NCBI RefSeq assembly: GCF_001647275.1
Contig: NZ_LRMM01000012.1
Span: 1-64,000, forward strand
From: Rufibacter ruber
GTDB lineage: Bacteria; Bacteroidota; Bacteroidia; Cytophagales; Hymenobacteraceae
Length of the DNA stretch: 64,000 bases
Direction: 5' to 3'
The stretch's first letter is position 1. Every line of letters begins with the position of its first letter. Position numbers and translations under genes: made by a program. This document shows positions 1 through 8,746 of the stretch, piece after piece. The notes beneath the pieces were generated by a model, which was not told where the DNA came from, did not search any database, and was given only the letters and a program-made list of their open reading frames with translations.

Positions 1-129
1 GTAGTTCTGGCTTTTCGGTCCCAATTTCCAAACAGAAAAACAGACTTTCTGAAGTTGGCATGGCATGACCAAAGCCACTGGCATTCACTGGCAGGCAGAA
101 TCAGTCAAAGATTAAAATGAGATTTCCCT

Positions 130-1512
130 ATGGCTGCGAATAAGAATGCGCGCGTACTGGTGGTAGATGATGAGAGTGACGTACTCTTCGCCATGAAGAT
201 GCTGTTGCGGCCCGAAGTAAAGGAAGTAATCACGGAGAAGAACCCAGACAACCTGCTGGCCCTGCTGGGCAAACAGACCTTTGATGTCATATTTCTGGAC
301 ATGAACTTCAAAAGTGCCCTGAACACGGGCAATGAAGGACTGTACTGGCTTCGGCAGATTCTGGCCAAAGACAAAGAGGCCACCGTTATTCTCATTACCG
401 CCTACGGCGATGTGGAACTGGCGGTAAAGTCACTGCGGGAAGGCGCATATGATTTCATCATCAAGCCGTGGCATAATGACAAGCTGCTGGAAACGCTTCA
501 CCAGGCGTTGCAGGCGCGGCTGAACAAACAGAAAGGAGCGGCCGGGAAAGCGGGCAGGGCAGCATCAGCAGGATCGCTCGCCATTCTGGGCCAGTCAGAC
601 GCGCTGCAGGAGGTGCTGTATAAGCTGGAGAAAATTGCGCCCACTGAGGCCAATGTGCTGATTCTGGGTGAGAACGGAACGGGCAAGGAACTGGTGGCGC
701 AGGCGCTGCACCAGAAGTCGTTCAGGTCTGGGAAGCCCTTTGTGAGCGTTGACGTGGCCGCGCTCACAGACACCCTGTTTGAGAGCGAGTTGTTCGGGTT
801 CAAGAAAGGCGCGTTTACAGACGCCAAAGAAGACCGCGCAGGCCGTTTTGAGGCGGCCTCTGGCGGCACGCTGTTCTTAGATGAAATAGGCAATATTTCC
901 CTGGCCCAGCAGGCCAAACTGCTAACGGTGCTGCAGAACCGGCAGGTGGTGCCTTTGGGTTCTAATACTCCCGTACCCGTAGACATTCGGCTCATCTCGG
1001 CCACCAACGCGCCGCTTTATGAGATGGCTTCCCGCAATGAATACCGCAAAGACCTTATTTACCGCATTAACACGGTAGAGATCATGTTGCCGCCCCTGCG
1101 TGACCGCCACGGCGATGTGGAGATGCTGACGCGCCACTTTATGCAGCTGTACGCCCAGAAGAACCACAAACCCGTGCCTGACCTCGCGCCCGCCACCTTA
1201 CGCAAACTGGAACAGCACAAGTGGCCCGGGAACATACGGGAGCTGCAGCACGCCGTAGAACGGGCCATTATCATGGCCGAAGGCAACGTGCTGCAACCCC
1301 AAGACTTCACCTTTTCTCCCATGGAACTGGGGGGCATGGCACAGACGGCCGCCGCGGTCTTTCCAGATGCCCCTTTGCCTTTAAGTGAAATTGAGCGCGA
1401 AACCATCAGGAGGACCATTGAGCGCAACAACGGCAACATCTCCAAATCTGCCAAAGAATTGGGTCTTACCCGCACCGCCCTTTATAGAAGGCTGAACAAG
1501 CATGATATTTAA
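130..1512 (+). CDS. Sigma-54-dependent response regulator (NtrC family)
   Basis: A 460-aa transcriptional activator of sigma-54 promoters. The receiver domain (about 8-120) has acidic D13/D14, phospho-acceptor D57 and K112. The AAA+ domain (about 150-385) has Walker A GENGTGKE at 180-187 and Walker B GGTLFLDEIG at 245-254. A Fis-type helix-turn-helix fills the last 45 residues. The loop that contacts sigma-54 reads GAFTDA (227-232) rather than the textbook GAFTGA; to my knowledge that variant is common in Bacteroidota. The gene overlaps the downstream kinase by 11 bp, so the two form a translationally coupled two-component pair. The target genes cannot be told from the window, because sequence upstream of position 1 is missing. 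Confidence 0.93.
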   Translation: MAANKNARVLVVDDESDVLFAMKMLLRPEVKEVITEKNPDNLLALLGKQTFDVIFLDMNFKSALNTGNEGLYWLRQILAKDKEATVILITAYGDVELAVKSLREGAYDFIIKPWHNDKLLETLHQALQARLNKQKGAAGKAGRAASAGSLAILGQSDALQEVLYKLEKIAPTEANVLILGENGTGKELVAQALHQKSFRSGKPFVSVDVAALTDTLFESELFGFKKGAFTDAKEDRAGRFEAASGGTLFLDEIGNISLAQQAKLLTVLQNRQVVPLGSNTPVPVDIRLISATNAPLYEMASRNEYRKDLIYRINTVEIMLPPLRDRHGDVEMLTRHFMQLYAQKNHKPVPDLAPATLRKLEQHKWPGNIRELQHAVERAIIMAEGNVLQPQDFTFSPMELGGMAQTAAAVFPDAPLPLSEIERETIRRTIERNNGNISKSAKELGLTRTALYRRLNKHDI

Positions 1513-2860
1513 GAGACTGGAATTAGGGTTGCTGGTCCGCTTTGTGCTGCTGCTGGGCGTTGGGTACCTGACCCTGCACTACCTGGTGCAGTTCACCTGG
1601 CTGCAGGTGTTTACCGGGGTGCTGGTGATGGGAATCCAGTTGTGGGAGATGGCTCGTTATGTGACCCGCAGTAACCGGGAGCTGGCCAGGTTTCTGCTGG
1701 CCGTGAAACAGCGTGATTTTTCCCAGCAGTTTGGGGAGCACAACGTGAATCATTCGCTTCGGGACCTGCACCAGGCTTTTAACCTGATCAGTAGCACCTA
1801 TAAGCAGCTGCAGATAGAGAAAGAGGCCCAGCTGCATTACATGCAGACCATTCTGCAGCTCATAGATACGGGCATTCTCTCTTTTGACCAAAAAGGGGAG
1901 GTGGAGTGGAGCAACAAGGCCTTCAAAGAAATATTGGGCATTCCGTACCTCAAAAGCCTCAAAGGCTTAGAGACCCGATACCCAGATTTGTACCAGGCGG
2001 TGCTGGAACTGCCACCCAATGAGAACAGGCTCCACAAATTAAAACTACCCGCTGGTGCCTCACAGTTATTGCTGACCTCGGTTTCCTTCAAAATTCAGGG
2101 CAGGCAGCTCACGCTGGTGGCTTTTAAAAATGTGAGTTCCACCCTGGACCAGGCCGAAACGGAGGCCTGGCAAAAGCTGTTGAGAGTCATGACCCATGAG
2201 ATCATGAACTCGGTAGCGCCCATCGCCTCCCTGGCCGATTCGCTGGAAAAAGTTCTGAAATCTGATAGGGAAGACTATGCCGCCCAGGGGCAAGTGCAGC
2301 CCAACCAGGAACTTCTGCAAGACACCGAGGAAGGCATTTCTATTATCAAAAAGCGGAGTGAGGGACTGCTGCGCTTCGCCCACTTCTACCGGAACCTGAA
2401 TAAATCACAGCAGGTGTTGCGCACCACCGTTTACGTGCAGGAGCTGTTCAGCAGCATTGACGGGCTTATGCGTGCGCGTTTGCAGGAGTCAGGAGTGGCG
2501 GTAACGTATGCCATCTCCTCCCCCGACCTTACGCTGCATGGTGATGTCAACTTGCTGGAGCAGGTGTTGATCAACCTGGTCTTGAATGCGCAGCGGGCGG
2601 TGCAAGGCAAAGCAGAGCCCAAGATAAGGCTGAGCGCCTACCCCGCAGAGAACGGCAAAGCTGTGATTGAGGTGCAGGACAATGGCACCGGCATCCCGGA
2701 AGAGCTGCTGGAGAGCATTTTCATCCCGTTCTTCACCTCGCACAAAGACGGCTCCGGTATTGGGCTCAGCCTGGCCAAACACATCATGCTGTTGCACAAG
2801 GGTGCCATTCAAGTGGCGTCTAAGGAGGGCGAAGGAACCAGGTTTACGCTTGTCTTTTAG
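1502..2860 (+). CDS. Sensor histidine kinase (NtrY-like) of the two-component pair
   Basis: A 452-aa membrane-bound kinase. Two N-terminal hydrophobic segments (about 10-50) have almost no loop between them, so there is no large periplasmic sensor. A PAS-like domain follows (about 110-215). The H-box THEIMNS has phospho-accepting H232, and the C-terminal ATPase domain carries an N-box (LINLVLNA), DNGTGIP and DGSGIGLS. The ATG lies inside the end of the regulator gene. The architecture suggests an intracellular or membrane signal passed to the sigma-54 activator. The gene ends at a TTTTAG run, followed by a palindromic repeat and a bidirectional terminator. Confidence 0.9.
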   Translation: MIFKRLELGLLVRFVLLLGVGYLTLHYLVQFTWLQVFTGVLVMGIQLWEMARYVTRSNRELARFLLAVKQRDFSQQFGEHNVNHSLRDLHQAFNLISSTYKQLQIEKEAQLHYMQTILQLIDTGILSFDQKGEVEWSNKAFKEILGIPYLKSLKGLETRYPDLYQAVLELPPNENRLHKLKLPAGASQLLLTSVSFKIQGRQLTLVAFKNVSSTLDQAETEAWQKLLRVMTHEIMNSVAPIASLADSLEKVLKSDREDYAAQGQVQPNQELLQDTEEGISIIKKRSEGLLRFAHFYRNLNKSQQVLRTTVYVQELFSSIDGLMRARLQESGVAVTYAISSPDLTLHGDVNLLEQVLINLVLNAQRAVQGKAEPKIRLSAYPAENGKAVIEVQDNGTGIPEELLESIFIPFFTSHKDGSGIGLSLAKHIMLLHKGAIQVASKEGEGTRFTLVF

Positions 2861-2895
2861 GTCCTGTCTGTGATTTACTGTTGAAGATTGCAAAT

Positions 2896-2935
2896 GCGTT
2901 TTGGAGCTACTTTTCAGAAAACAGCTCCAAAACGC
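2896..2935. repeat. Intergenic palindrome, GGAGCT variant
   Basis: A 40-bp inverted repeat of the dispersed family. Outer arms are GCGTTTT and AAAACGC, the core is GGAGCT paired with AGCTCC, and the loop is TTTTCAGAAAA-like. It lies 35 bp past the kinase stop codon. The gap 2861-3259 also holds a CCCCTCCTGGG repeat, a bidirectional terminator and a second palindrome; I see no gene in it. Confidence 0.85.
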
Positions 2936-2941
2936 AAATTA

Positions 2942-2979
2942 ATACTCCAGCTGGTAATTCCCCTCCTGGGAGGGGTAGG
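2942..2979. repeat. TACTCCAGC...CCCCTCCTGGGAGGGG repeat
   Basis: This 38-bp segment recurs with few changes at 48621-48658. Shared blocks are TACTCCAGC and ATTCCCCTCCTGGGA. Both copies lie next to a member of the palindrome family. Function unknown. Confidence 0.6.
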
Positions 2980-3160
2980 TACCAAGCACTTGCCTACCCA
3001 ACGTCGCCTACTCAAAAGACCTTGTAGCGTCTGGAGGACCTGCGAGCGTCTGTGTCTACAGCACCTGCTACAGCTAAACACCAATCAGGAGATTGGTTAT
3101 CTGCCTGGTGTGTAGAGCGCCGCCGCTAACTCTACGCACAACAAAGAAATAGCCTCAATA

Positions 3161-3212
3161 AAAGAAACAGCCCTCACAGGTTTTTCAAAACCTGTGAGGG
3201 CTGTTTCTTTTT
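3161..3212. terminator. Bidirectional intrinsic terminator between kinase gene and galT
   Basis: A long perfect hairpin: arm AAAGAAACAGCCCTCACAGG pairs with CCTGTGAGGGCTGTTTCTTT across an A/T loop. A T-run follows on the plus strand, and a CTTTTATT tract follows on the minus strand. It lies between two convergent transcription units. Confidence 0.85.
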
Positions 3213-3213
3213 C

Positions 3214-3250
3214 CGTTTTCAGGCTGTTTTCTGAAAAACAGGCCGAAAAC
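3214..3250. repeat. Intergenic palindrome, CGGCCTG variant
   Basis: A member of the dispersed palindrome family with one imperfect arm (CAGGCTG against CAGGCCG). It ends 10 bp before the galT stop codon. Confidence 0.75.
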
Positions 3251-3259
3251 AGGAAAGTA

Positions 3260-4285
3260 TTACAATAAACTTCTCAGCCGCTCGGCGGCGCTTTCTGGGG
3301 TGATGTCACGTTGCGGATTGCCCATCATCTCGTAGCCCACCATGAATTTCTTGACGGTGGCCGAGCGCAGCAGCGGCGGGTAGAAGTGCATGTGGAAGTG
3401 CCACTCCGGGTGCTCCTGCCCGTCAGTGGGGCTTTGGTGCAGGCCGGCTGAGTAAGGGAAGGAAATTTCAAACAGGCTGTCATACACGGCTGAGAGGCGT
3501 TTCATGATCTCGGCGTAGCCGTCTTTCTCCTGGTCAGTGATCTGGCCCAGGTGCTGGAAATGACGCTTAGAGACAATCATGGTCTCAAACGGCCATACCG
3601 CCCAGAACGGCACCAGCGCCATAAAGTGCTCATTCTCCAGTACTATGCGGCTTTTCTCCTCCAGCTCCAGCTGCACGTAATCTGCCAATAAACTGCGGCC
3701 GTTTTCCTGGTAGTAGGCCAGCTGTTGCGCAGATTCCTTGGCAGGTTCCACGGGCACGGAACTTTGTGCCCAGATCTGGCCGTGCGGGTGCGGGTTGCTG
3801 CTGCCCATCACTTGGCCCTTATTCTCGAAGATCTGCACGTAGTTGATGTAGTCCAGCGCGCCCAGCTCCAGGTATTCCTGCTGCCACAGGTCCACTACTT
3901 TCCTGATGTCCTCCACGGCCATGTCAGAAAGCGTCAAATCATGGCGGGGCGAGAAGCAGATAACCTTGCAGATGCCGCGCTCGCTTTCGGCTTTGAGAAG
4001 GCGGCCCTTGCTGTAGGAGCCCGCCGGGGAATCTGCCTGCAACGCGGCAAAATCATTCACAAACACGAACGTGTTTTGGTAGTCTGGGTTGGTTTCGCCG
4101 TTGGCGCGGGTGTTGGTGGGGCAAAGGTAGCAGGTGGGGTCATACTGGGGCCTTGTTTCTTGCGCCGGTTTTTCCTGCTGGCCCTGCCACGGGCGCTTGG
4201 AACGGTGCGGCGATACTAATACCCATTCGCCGGTGAGGGCGTTGTATCTTCTATGCGAGTGATCAGTTAAATCAAAGGTGCTCAT
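3260..4285 (-). CDS. galT: Galactose-1-phosphate uridylyltransferase
   Basis: This enzyme exchanges UDP-glucose and galactose-1-phosphate in the Leloir pathway. The 341-aa product has the active-site motif HPHGQIW with the nucleophilic histidine, the metal-site cluster CYLCPTN near residue 50, and the typical C-terminal HFHMHFYPP. The reading frame stays open upstream into galK, but the product would then gain 32 unrelated residues. The ATG at 4285 starts [13 protein letters not shown], the usual family N-terminus, 46 bp after galK. The gene is the last of a minus-strand group with galK and the symporter. Confidence 0.95.
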   Translation of the reverse strand: MSTFDLTDHSHRRYNALTGEWVLVSPHRSKRPWQGQQEKPAQETRPQYDPTCYLCPTNTRANGETNPDYQNTFVFVNDFAALQADSPAGSYSKGRLLKAESERGICKVICFSPRHDLTLSDMAVEDIRKVVDLWQQEYLELGALDYINYVQIFENKGQVMGSSNPHPHGQIWAQSSVPVEPAKESAQQLAYYQENGRSLLADYVQLELEEKSRIVLENEHFMALVPFWAVWPFETMIVSKRHFQHLGQITDQEKDGYAEIMKRLSAVYDSLFEISFPYSAGLHQSPTDGQEHPEWHFHMHFYPPLLRSATVKKFMVGYEMMGNPQRDITPESAAERLRSLL

Positions 4286-4331
4286 AGTTTCAAAGGTAGA
4301 AGGGGTGAAGGAGAATCTGGTTTTCTGTTTA

Positions 4332-5501
4332 TCAGCTGTTTTTGCTAAAATCAACCGGAACCAGGCTGCTGCCATCCACAATTTGCGCCACGTAGGTCTT
4401 TAATTTTATCCCGAACTGCTGTTGGTAGGCTAAGGTCATTTGGGCGGTGAAATTGTCCAGCTCTTCCAGTTTCACCAGATTGATGGTGCAGCCGCCAAAG
4501 CCGCCGCCCATCATGCGCGAACCCAGGGCTGCGCCTGATTTATTAGCGGCATCTGCTAAAAAGTCCAGTTCAGGGCAGCTCACCTCGTAGTCATGCTGCA
4601 GGCCCTGGTGCGAGGCGTTCATCTTCTGCCCGAAGGCTTCCAGATCACCCCGCTCCAGATCAGCACACGCTTCTTCAACCCGCAGGTTCTCTTCTACCAC
4701 GTATTTGCAGCGCTTGTACACTACCGGGTCAAACTCGGGCTGGTGGCGCTGCAGCATTTCCAGGTTCACATCACGCAGGCTTTTTACCTGCAGGTAATGT
4801 TGCTGCAGAATGGCTACCCCGGTCTCACACTCTTTGCGGCGGGTGTTGTACTCGCTGCTGGCCAGGGAGTGCTTCACCTGGGTGTCACAGAGCACAATGC
4901 GGTAATCTTCAATGTTGAACGGGTAGTACTGGTACTCCAGCGAACGGCAGTCTAGCTTCACCACGTGGTTGTGCTTGCCAAACATGCTGGCAAACTGGTC
5001 CATGATGCCGCACATCACGCCGGCGTATTCATGTTCGGCCTTCTGGGCCATTTTTACCAGCTTGAACTTCTCTATGCCGTAGGCGAAGAGGTAGTTCAGC
5101 CCATAGGCCAGACCGCATTCTACCGCCGCCGAGGAGGACATGCCCGCCCCAATGGGTACATTGCCGCCAAACACCACGTCAAAGCCTTTCACCTCATAAC
5201 CGGCTTTCTGGAGCTGGGCCACCACGCCCAGCAGGTAGTTGGCCCAGGCAATGTCAGAGGGTTGCACCTGGTTGAGGTCGAACTCGGCAGATTCTTCCAG
5301 GTCAAAAGCATAAGCCCGCAGGCTGTTGGTGCCGTTGGGGGCCAGGGCGAAGTAGATTTCTTTGTTCACGGCGGCCGGCAGCACAAACCCCTCATTGTAG
5401 TCTGTGTGTTCGCCAATAAGGTTTACGCGGCCCGGGGAACGCACTACCACCGGTTCGGCTTTATACAGTTCTTTGAATTTAGTTACAATGTCCTGAACCA
5501 T
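4332..5501 (-). CDS. galK: Galactokinase
   Basis: A GHMP-family kinase that phosphorylates galactose to galactose-1-phosphate in the cytoplasm. Its 389 aa match the family length. It has the galactokinase signature [19 protein letters not shown] near the N-terminus, the ATP loop [11 protein letters not shown] near 130, and the C-terminal [12 protein letters not shown]. It lies between the symporter gene (88 bp upstream) and galT, so import, phosphorylation and uridylyl transfer are encoded in order. Confidence 0.96.
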   Translation of the reverse strand: MVQDIVTKFKELYKAEPVVVRSPGRVNLIGEHTDYNEGFVLPAAVNKEIYFALAPNGTNSLRAYAFDLEESAEFDLNQVQPSDIAWANYLLGVVAQLQKAGYEVKGFDVVFGGNVPIGAGMSSSAAVECGLAYGLNYLFAYGIEKFKLVKMAQKAEHEYAGVMCGIMDQFASMFGKHNHVVKLDCRSLEYQYYPFNIEDYRIVLCDTQVKHSLASSEYNTRRKECETGVAILQQHYLQVKSLRDVNLEMLQRHQPEFDPVVYKRCKYVVEENLRVEEACADLERGDLEAFGQKMNASHQGLQHDYEVSCPELDFLADAANKSGAALGSRMMGGGFGGCTINLVKLEELDNFTAQMTLAYQQQFGIKLKTYVAQIVDGSSLVPVDFSKNS

Positions 5502-5526
5502 AGTTTTAGTAGGAATAGAAGTTTTG

Positions 5527-5565
5527 GGGGCAGATCTGCCATCTAGTTATACCCACATCTGCCCC
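5527..5565. other. Hairpin between the symporter gene and galK
   Basis: GGGGCAGAT pairs with ATCTGCCCC over a loop of about 21 nt in the 88-bp gap. A TTTT tract follows only on the plus strand, so it is not a convincing terminator for the minus-strand operon. It may be an attenuator, an mRNA stabiliser or chance. Confidence 0.4.
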
Positions 5566-5589
5566 TTTTAGATGGCCAATTGACAGAAA

Positions 5590-7227
5590 TTACCAGAAGA
5601 TGGTGTACAGCCCCACCAGAATACCGCAGATGAGTACGGCGCCAATGGTAAAAGATGTATTCGGTTTGAACATGCTGGCGTCAATTTCCAGCCCTTTGGG
5701 GTTGTTCTTGCCTTTGGGGTCTATTAAGCTGATCATGATCATCAGCACGGTGAGGATCACAAACACAATGCCCATGCGGTCAATGAACGGTATCTCTGGG
5801 AACTGGAACTTAAGAAAGGTGGAAAGCGGAATAGTCAGCACGGCGGCCACCAGGGCGGCCGAAGAGGTAGTGCGTTTCCAGAAGAAGCCCAATGCGAAGA
5901 TGGCAAACACCCCCGGTGAGATGAAGCCGGTGTACTCCTGAATGTACTGGAACGCCTGGTCAAGGTTTCTCAGCGCCGGCGCCACAATCAGGGCAATGAT
6001 GAACGCCGCCACTACCGTTAACTTGCCAAAGTTTACCAACCTGGTTTCTGAGGCGTTTTTATTGAAGAACTTCTTGTAGATGTCAAGGGTGAAGATGGTG
6101 GAGATACTGTTGGCTTTCCCGGCCAATGAGGCTACAATGGCAGCCGTCAAAGCGGCAAAAGAAAGGCCTTTCAGACCCACCGGAAGCAGGTTCAACAGCA
6201 CCGGATAGGCATGGTCTGGTTTCACATGGCCCAGTTCATTGGCCATTTCTGCCTGGAACATGCCGTTCTTGTGCAGAACGTATGCGGCAATACCGGGTAA
6301 CACCACAATAATAGGCATTAGCAGCTTCAAGAAGGCGGCAAACAGGATTCCGCTTCTCGCAGTTTTCAGGTCGGCACCCAAGGCGCGCTGGGTAATGTAC
6401 TGGTTGCAGCCCCAGTAGTTGAGGTTGATGATCCACATACCGCCAATGAGAACAGACAAGCCCGGTAAGTCCATATAGGCGTCACGGGTGCCGCCTTCGC
6501 CGTTCGGGATCATGATTTCGCCCTCAGAGAGGATCATGCTGAAATGGTCTGCGGCCTCTTTGCGTAAATGCGCCAGGCCGTCAAAGATACCCCCGCCGCC
6601 TAAGTTGTCAGACACCAGGTCCAGCGCCAGATACGTGGTAGCCAGACCGCCCAATACCAGCACAAATACCTGAATCACGTCTGTATAGCCAATTACTTTC
6701 ATGCCCCCCAGGGTGATGAAGATCGCAAAGATGGCCAAGCCTATCATGCAGTAGTAGAAGTCAATGCCCGAGATGGTTTCAATGGCCAGCGCCCCCAGGT
6801 ACAGGATAGAAGACAGGTTCACAAACACATACACCAGGAGCCAGAACACCGCCATAATGGTACTCACTGAGTCATTGTAGCGGTGCGAAAGGAACTGGGG
6901 CATGGTGTAAATCTTGTTCTTCAGGTAGATGGGAATGAAGAACACCGCCACCACAATCAGCGTGGCGGCCGCCATCCACTCATAGGTGGAAATAGCCAGC
7001 CCCATGGCGAAACCGGAGCCCGACATGCCAATGAACTGCTCAGCAGAGATGTTAGAGGCGATCAGCGAGGCACCAATGGCCCACCAGGTGAGGGAACCCT
7101 CAGCCAGGAAGAAATCCTTGGAGTCCAGCTGGTCGCTCTTCTTGCGTCTATAGATCCAGTATCCGTAGCCGGATACAATCAGGAAATACGCCAGGAAAAT
7201 AACGTAGTCAATTGTTTCTAATCCCAT
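5590..7227 (-). CDS. Sodium/galactose (glucose) symporter, SSS family
   Basis: A 545-aa inner-membrane protein with about 14 hydrophobic segments, of the sodium:solute symporter family and close in pattern to vSGLT. The conserved IASNISAEQFIGMSG segment (first LeuT-fold helix) is near residue 57. SGLT-like features follow, such as TLGGMKVIGYTD, NYWGCNQY and ASLAGKANSISTIFT. It precedes galK and galT on the same strand, so galactose is the best-supported substrate; glucose remains possible. Confidence 0.9.
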   Translation of the reverse strand: MGLETIDYVIFLAYFLIVSGYGYWIYRRKKSDQLDSKDFFLAEGSLTWWAIGASLIASNISAEQFIGMSGSGFAMGLAISTYEWMAAATLIVVAVFFIPIYLKNKIYTMPQFLSHRYNDSVSTIMAVFWLLVYVFVNLSSILYLGALAIETISGIDFYYCMIGLAIFAIFITLGGMKVIGYTDVIQVFVLVLGGLATTYLALDLVSDNLGGGGIFDGLAHLRKEAADHFSMILSEGEIMIPNGEGGTRDAYMDLPGLSVLIGGMWIINLNYWGCNQYITQRALGADLKTARSGILFAAFLKLLMPIIVVLPGIAAYVLHKNGMFQAEMANELGHVKPDHAYPVLLNLLPVGLKGLSFAALTAAIVASLAGKANSISTIFTLDIYKKFFNKNASETRLVNFGKLTVVAAFIIALIVAPALRNLDQAFQYIQEYTGFISPGVFAIFALGFFWKRTTSSAALVAAVLTIPLSTFLKFQFPEIPFIDRMGIVFVILTVLMIMISLIDPKGKNNPKGLEIDASMFKPNTSFTIGAVLICGILVGLYTIFW

Positions 7228-7281
7228 ACTAGGTTAATGTTACAGATGATGTTGGTTTGTTTAGTTGGTGTAAGGGTAAAA

Positions 7282-8343
7282 TCAGGGTGCTATAGTAGAA
7301 GCTTTTAGGCTTTTTTTCTTCGGCTTTGGCCGCGTAGAAGATTGACGCGCAATGAGTAAGGGTTCTAAAACCACCTTTTGCGGTGCCGTTTCTGTGACAG
7401 TGGTATTCTGGCGGAGTTCCATGAAAATCTTGGCGGCCTCTTCCCCCATGAGGGCCGTCTGCTGATCAATGGTGGTGAGGCTGGGGGTGATGTAGGCACT
7501 GAATGCTTCATTTGCGAAGCCCACCAGCCCAATTTCGCCTGGCCGGTGCCACGGGCTTTCTTTGATAGCCTGCAGCGCCCCCAGGGCCGTGAAGTCTTCC
7601 ACCGCGAAGATGGCGTCTGGCCGGTTAGGAAGCTGGAGCAGCTGCTCAGCGCAGGAGCGGCCAGAGTCAATGGACACCTTGCCGTAGGTGATCAGGTCTT
7701 CGTCTACTTTTATATGATGGGCGGCCAGCGCGTCTACGTAGCCGCGCAGCCGGTCATGGAAAATCTGGATATGCGGCGGCCCTGAAATGTGGGCAATGCG
7801 GGTATAGCCCTGGGAAATAAGGTGTTCAGTGGCCATAAAGGCCCCCTTGTAGTCATCAATCACCACCGTTGAAACTCCTAGGCTGTCAATGGCGCGGTCA
7901 AACAGGATGAGGGGTATGTTGCGGTCCTTGACCTCCCGGAAGTGGTCATAGTTGGTGGTCTCCTTGGAGATGGAGGCGATGATGCCGTCTACGTTTGACT
8001 GGAGCAGGGTTTTGATTCCCTGCACCTCGTCCTCATACTGCTCGTTGGTCTGGAACAGGATCACGTTGTAGCCGTGGGCCTTGGCCACCTTCTCAATGCC
8101 GTGGATGACTGATCCGAAGAAGCTGATGTCGGCGCTGGGGATCACCACGCCCAGCACGTTGGTCCTGCCCAGGCGCAGGGAGGAGGCGACACGGTTCTGC
8201 TGGTAGTTCAGCTTCTGGGCGGCTTCCCTGACAGACTGCTTGGTGGCGGCGCTGATGGAGGGGTGGTCATTGAGCGCGCGCGACACCGTGGCGGCGGTTG
8301 TGTTTAACTCCTTGGCGATGTCATGGATGGTAGTGCGGCTCAT
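7282..8343 (-). CDS. LacI/GalR-family transcriptional regulator
   Basis: A 353-aa repressor-type regulator. The N-terminal HTH reads TIHDIAKELNTTAATVSRAL and the rest is a periplasmic-binding-like sugar sensor domain. The start at 8343 puts the HTH at residue 4, as in the family. In-frame codons upstream would add unrelated sequence and run through the palindromic operator. The operator lies about 12 bp before the ATG, suggesting autoregulation. The gene sits between the transporter/gal genes and two exported glycosidases, so the locus itself is the likely regulon. The C-terminus is lysine-rich. Confidence 0.93.
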   Translation of the reverse strand: MSRTTIHDIAKELNTTAATVSRALNDHPSISAATKQSVREAAQKLNYQQNRVASSLRLGRTNVLGVVIPSADISFFGSVIHGIEKVAKAHGYNVILFQTNEQYEDEVQGIKTLLQSNVDGIIASISKETTNYDHFREVKDRNIPLILFDRAIDSLGVSTVVIDDYKGAFMATEHLISQGYTRIAHISGPPHIQIFHDRLRGYVDALAAHHIKVDEDLITYGKVSIDSGRSCAEQLLQLPNRPDAIFAVEDFTALGALQAIKESPWHRPGEIGLVGFANEAFSAYITPSLTTIDQQTALMGEEAAKIFMELRQNTTVTETAPQKVVLEPLLIARQSSTRPKPKKKSLKASTIAP

Positions 8344-8347
8344 GTTC

Positions 8348-8363
8348 ACGTAATCGATTACGT
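8348..8363. promoter_or_regulatory. LacI-type operator O1
   Basis: A perfect 16-bp palindrome, ACGTAATCGATTACGT, with the central CG step typical of LacI/GalR operators. It directly follows a putative promoter -7 element of the regulator gene on the minus strand and ends 5 bp before its ATG. Confidence 0.75.
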
Positions 8364-8394
8364 AAATATAGAAACGCATTCTTGACCTATGCAA
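8363..8394 (-). promoter_or_regulatory. Putative promoter of the LacI-type regulator
   Basis: Read on the minus strand, a TTG (RC of 8392-8394) is followed after 21 nt by TATATTTA (RC of 8363-8370). This is close to the Bacteroidota consensus TTTG/TAnnTTTG. Operator O1 follows at once, where a repressor would block initiation. No experimental start site is known. Confidence 0.4.
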
Positions 8395-8553
8395 GGTTTG
8401 CTTTTGAATAATTTTTAGGAAAATGAAAAATATTAAGCTGTAATGGTTTCTTATTTGTACTACTGGGTTCAAGGTGAGAATGAGATTTGCTTATTTCTTA
8501 AACCAGATTTTGGAGAGCCTAGGATTTTTTGCGCAGAAGTCTTAATTATGTAG

Positions 8554-8567
8554 CGCAATCGATTACG
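8554..8567. promoter_or_regulatory. LacI-type operator O2
   Basis: CGCAATCGATTACG, one mismatch from a perfect palindrome, sharing AATCGATTACGTA with O1. Its centre is 205 bp from the O1 centre and it lies about 190 bp upstream of the GH2 gene. The pair could support looping between the divergent promoters. Elsewhere in the 403-bp gap 8344-8746 I see no gene. Confidence 0.65.
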
Positions 8568-8746
8568 TATTGGCGCCGCGCCTACACCAGTACATTAGGC
8601 AGAGGCACTACTGCGTAGAGCTAAAACCAGAAACAAATAGCCGCAGCCTCCGGCAAAAGACTTGAGGGGCCGTAGAAACTGCGTGGCTGGGTATCAAATA
8701 AAGTAAGTGACCGTGCCGTGTGGGGGTGGTGGCTTCCTTTCTATAA

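Noticed and set aside
61-129. Possible sigma-54 promoter (TGGCA...) before the first gene
   Set aside because: No GC at the -12 position with correct spacing could be found.
2888-3115. 75-codon open frame after the kinase gene
   Set aside because: It reads through a palindrome and a dispersed repeat, and the product has no recognisable composition or start context.
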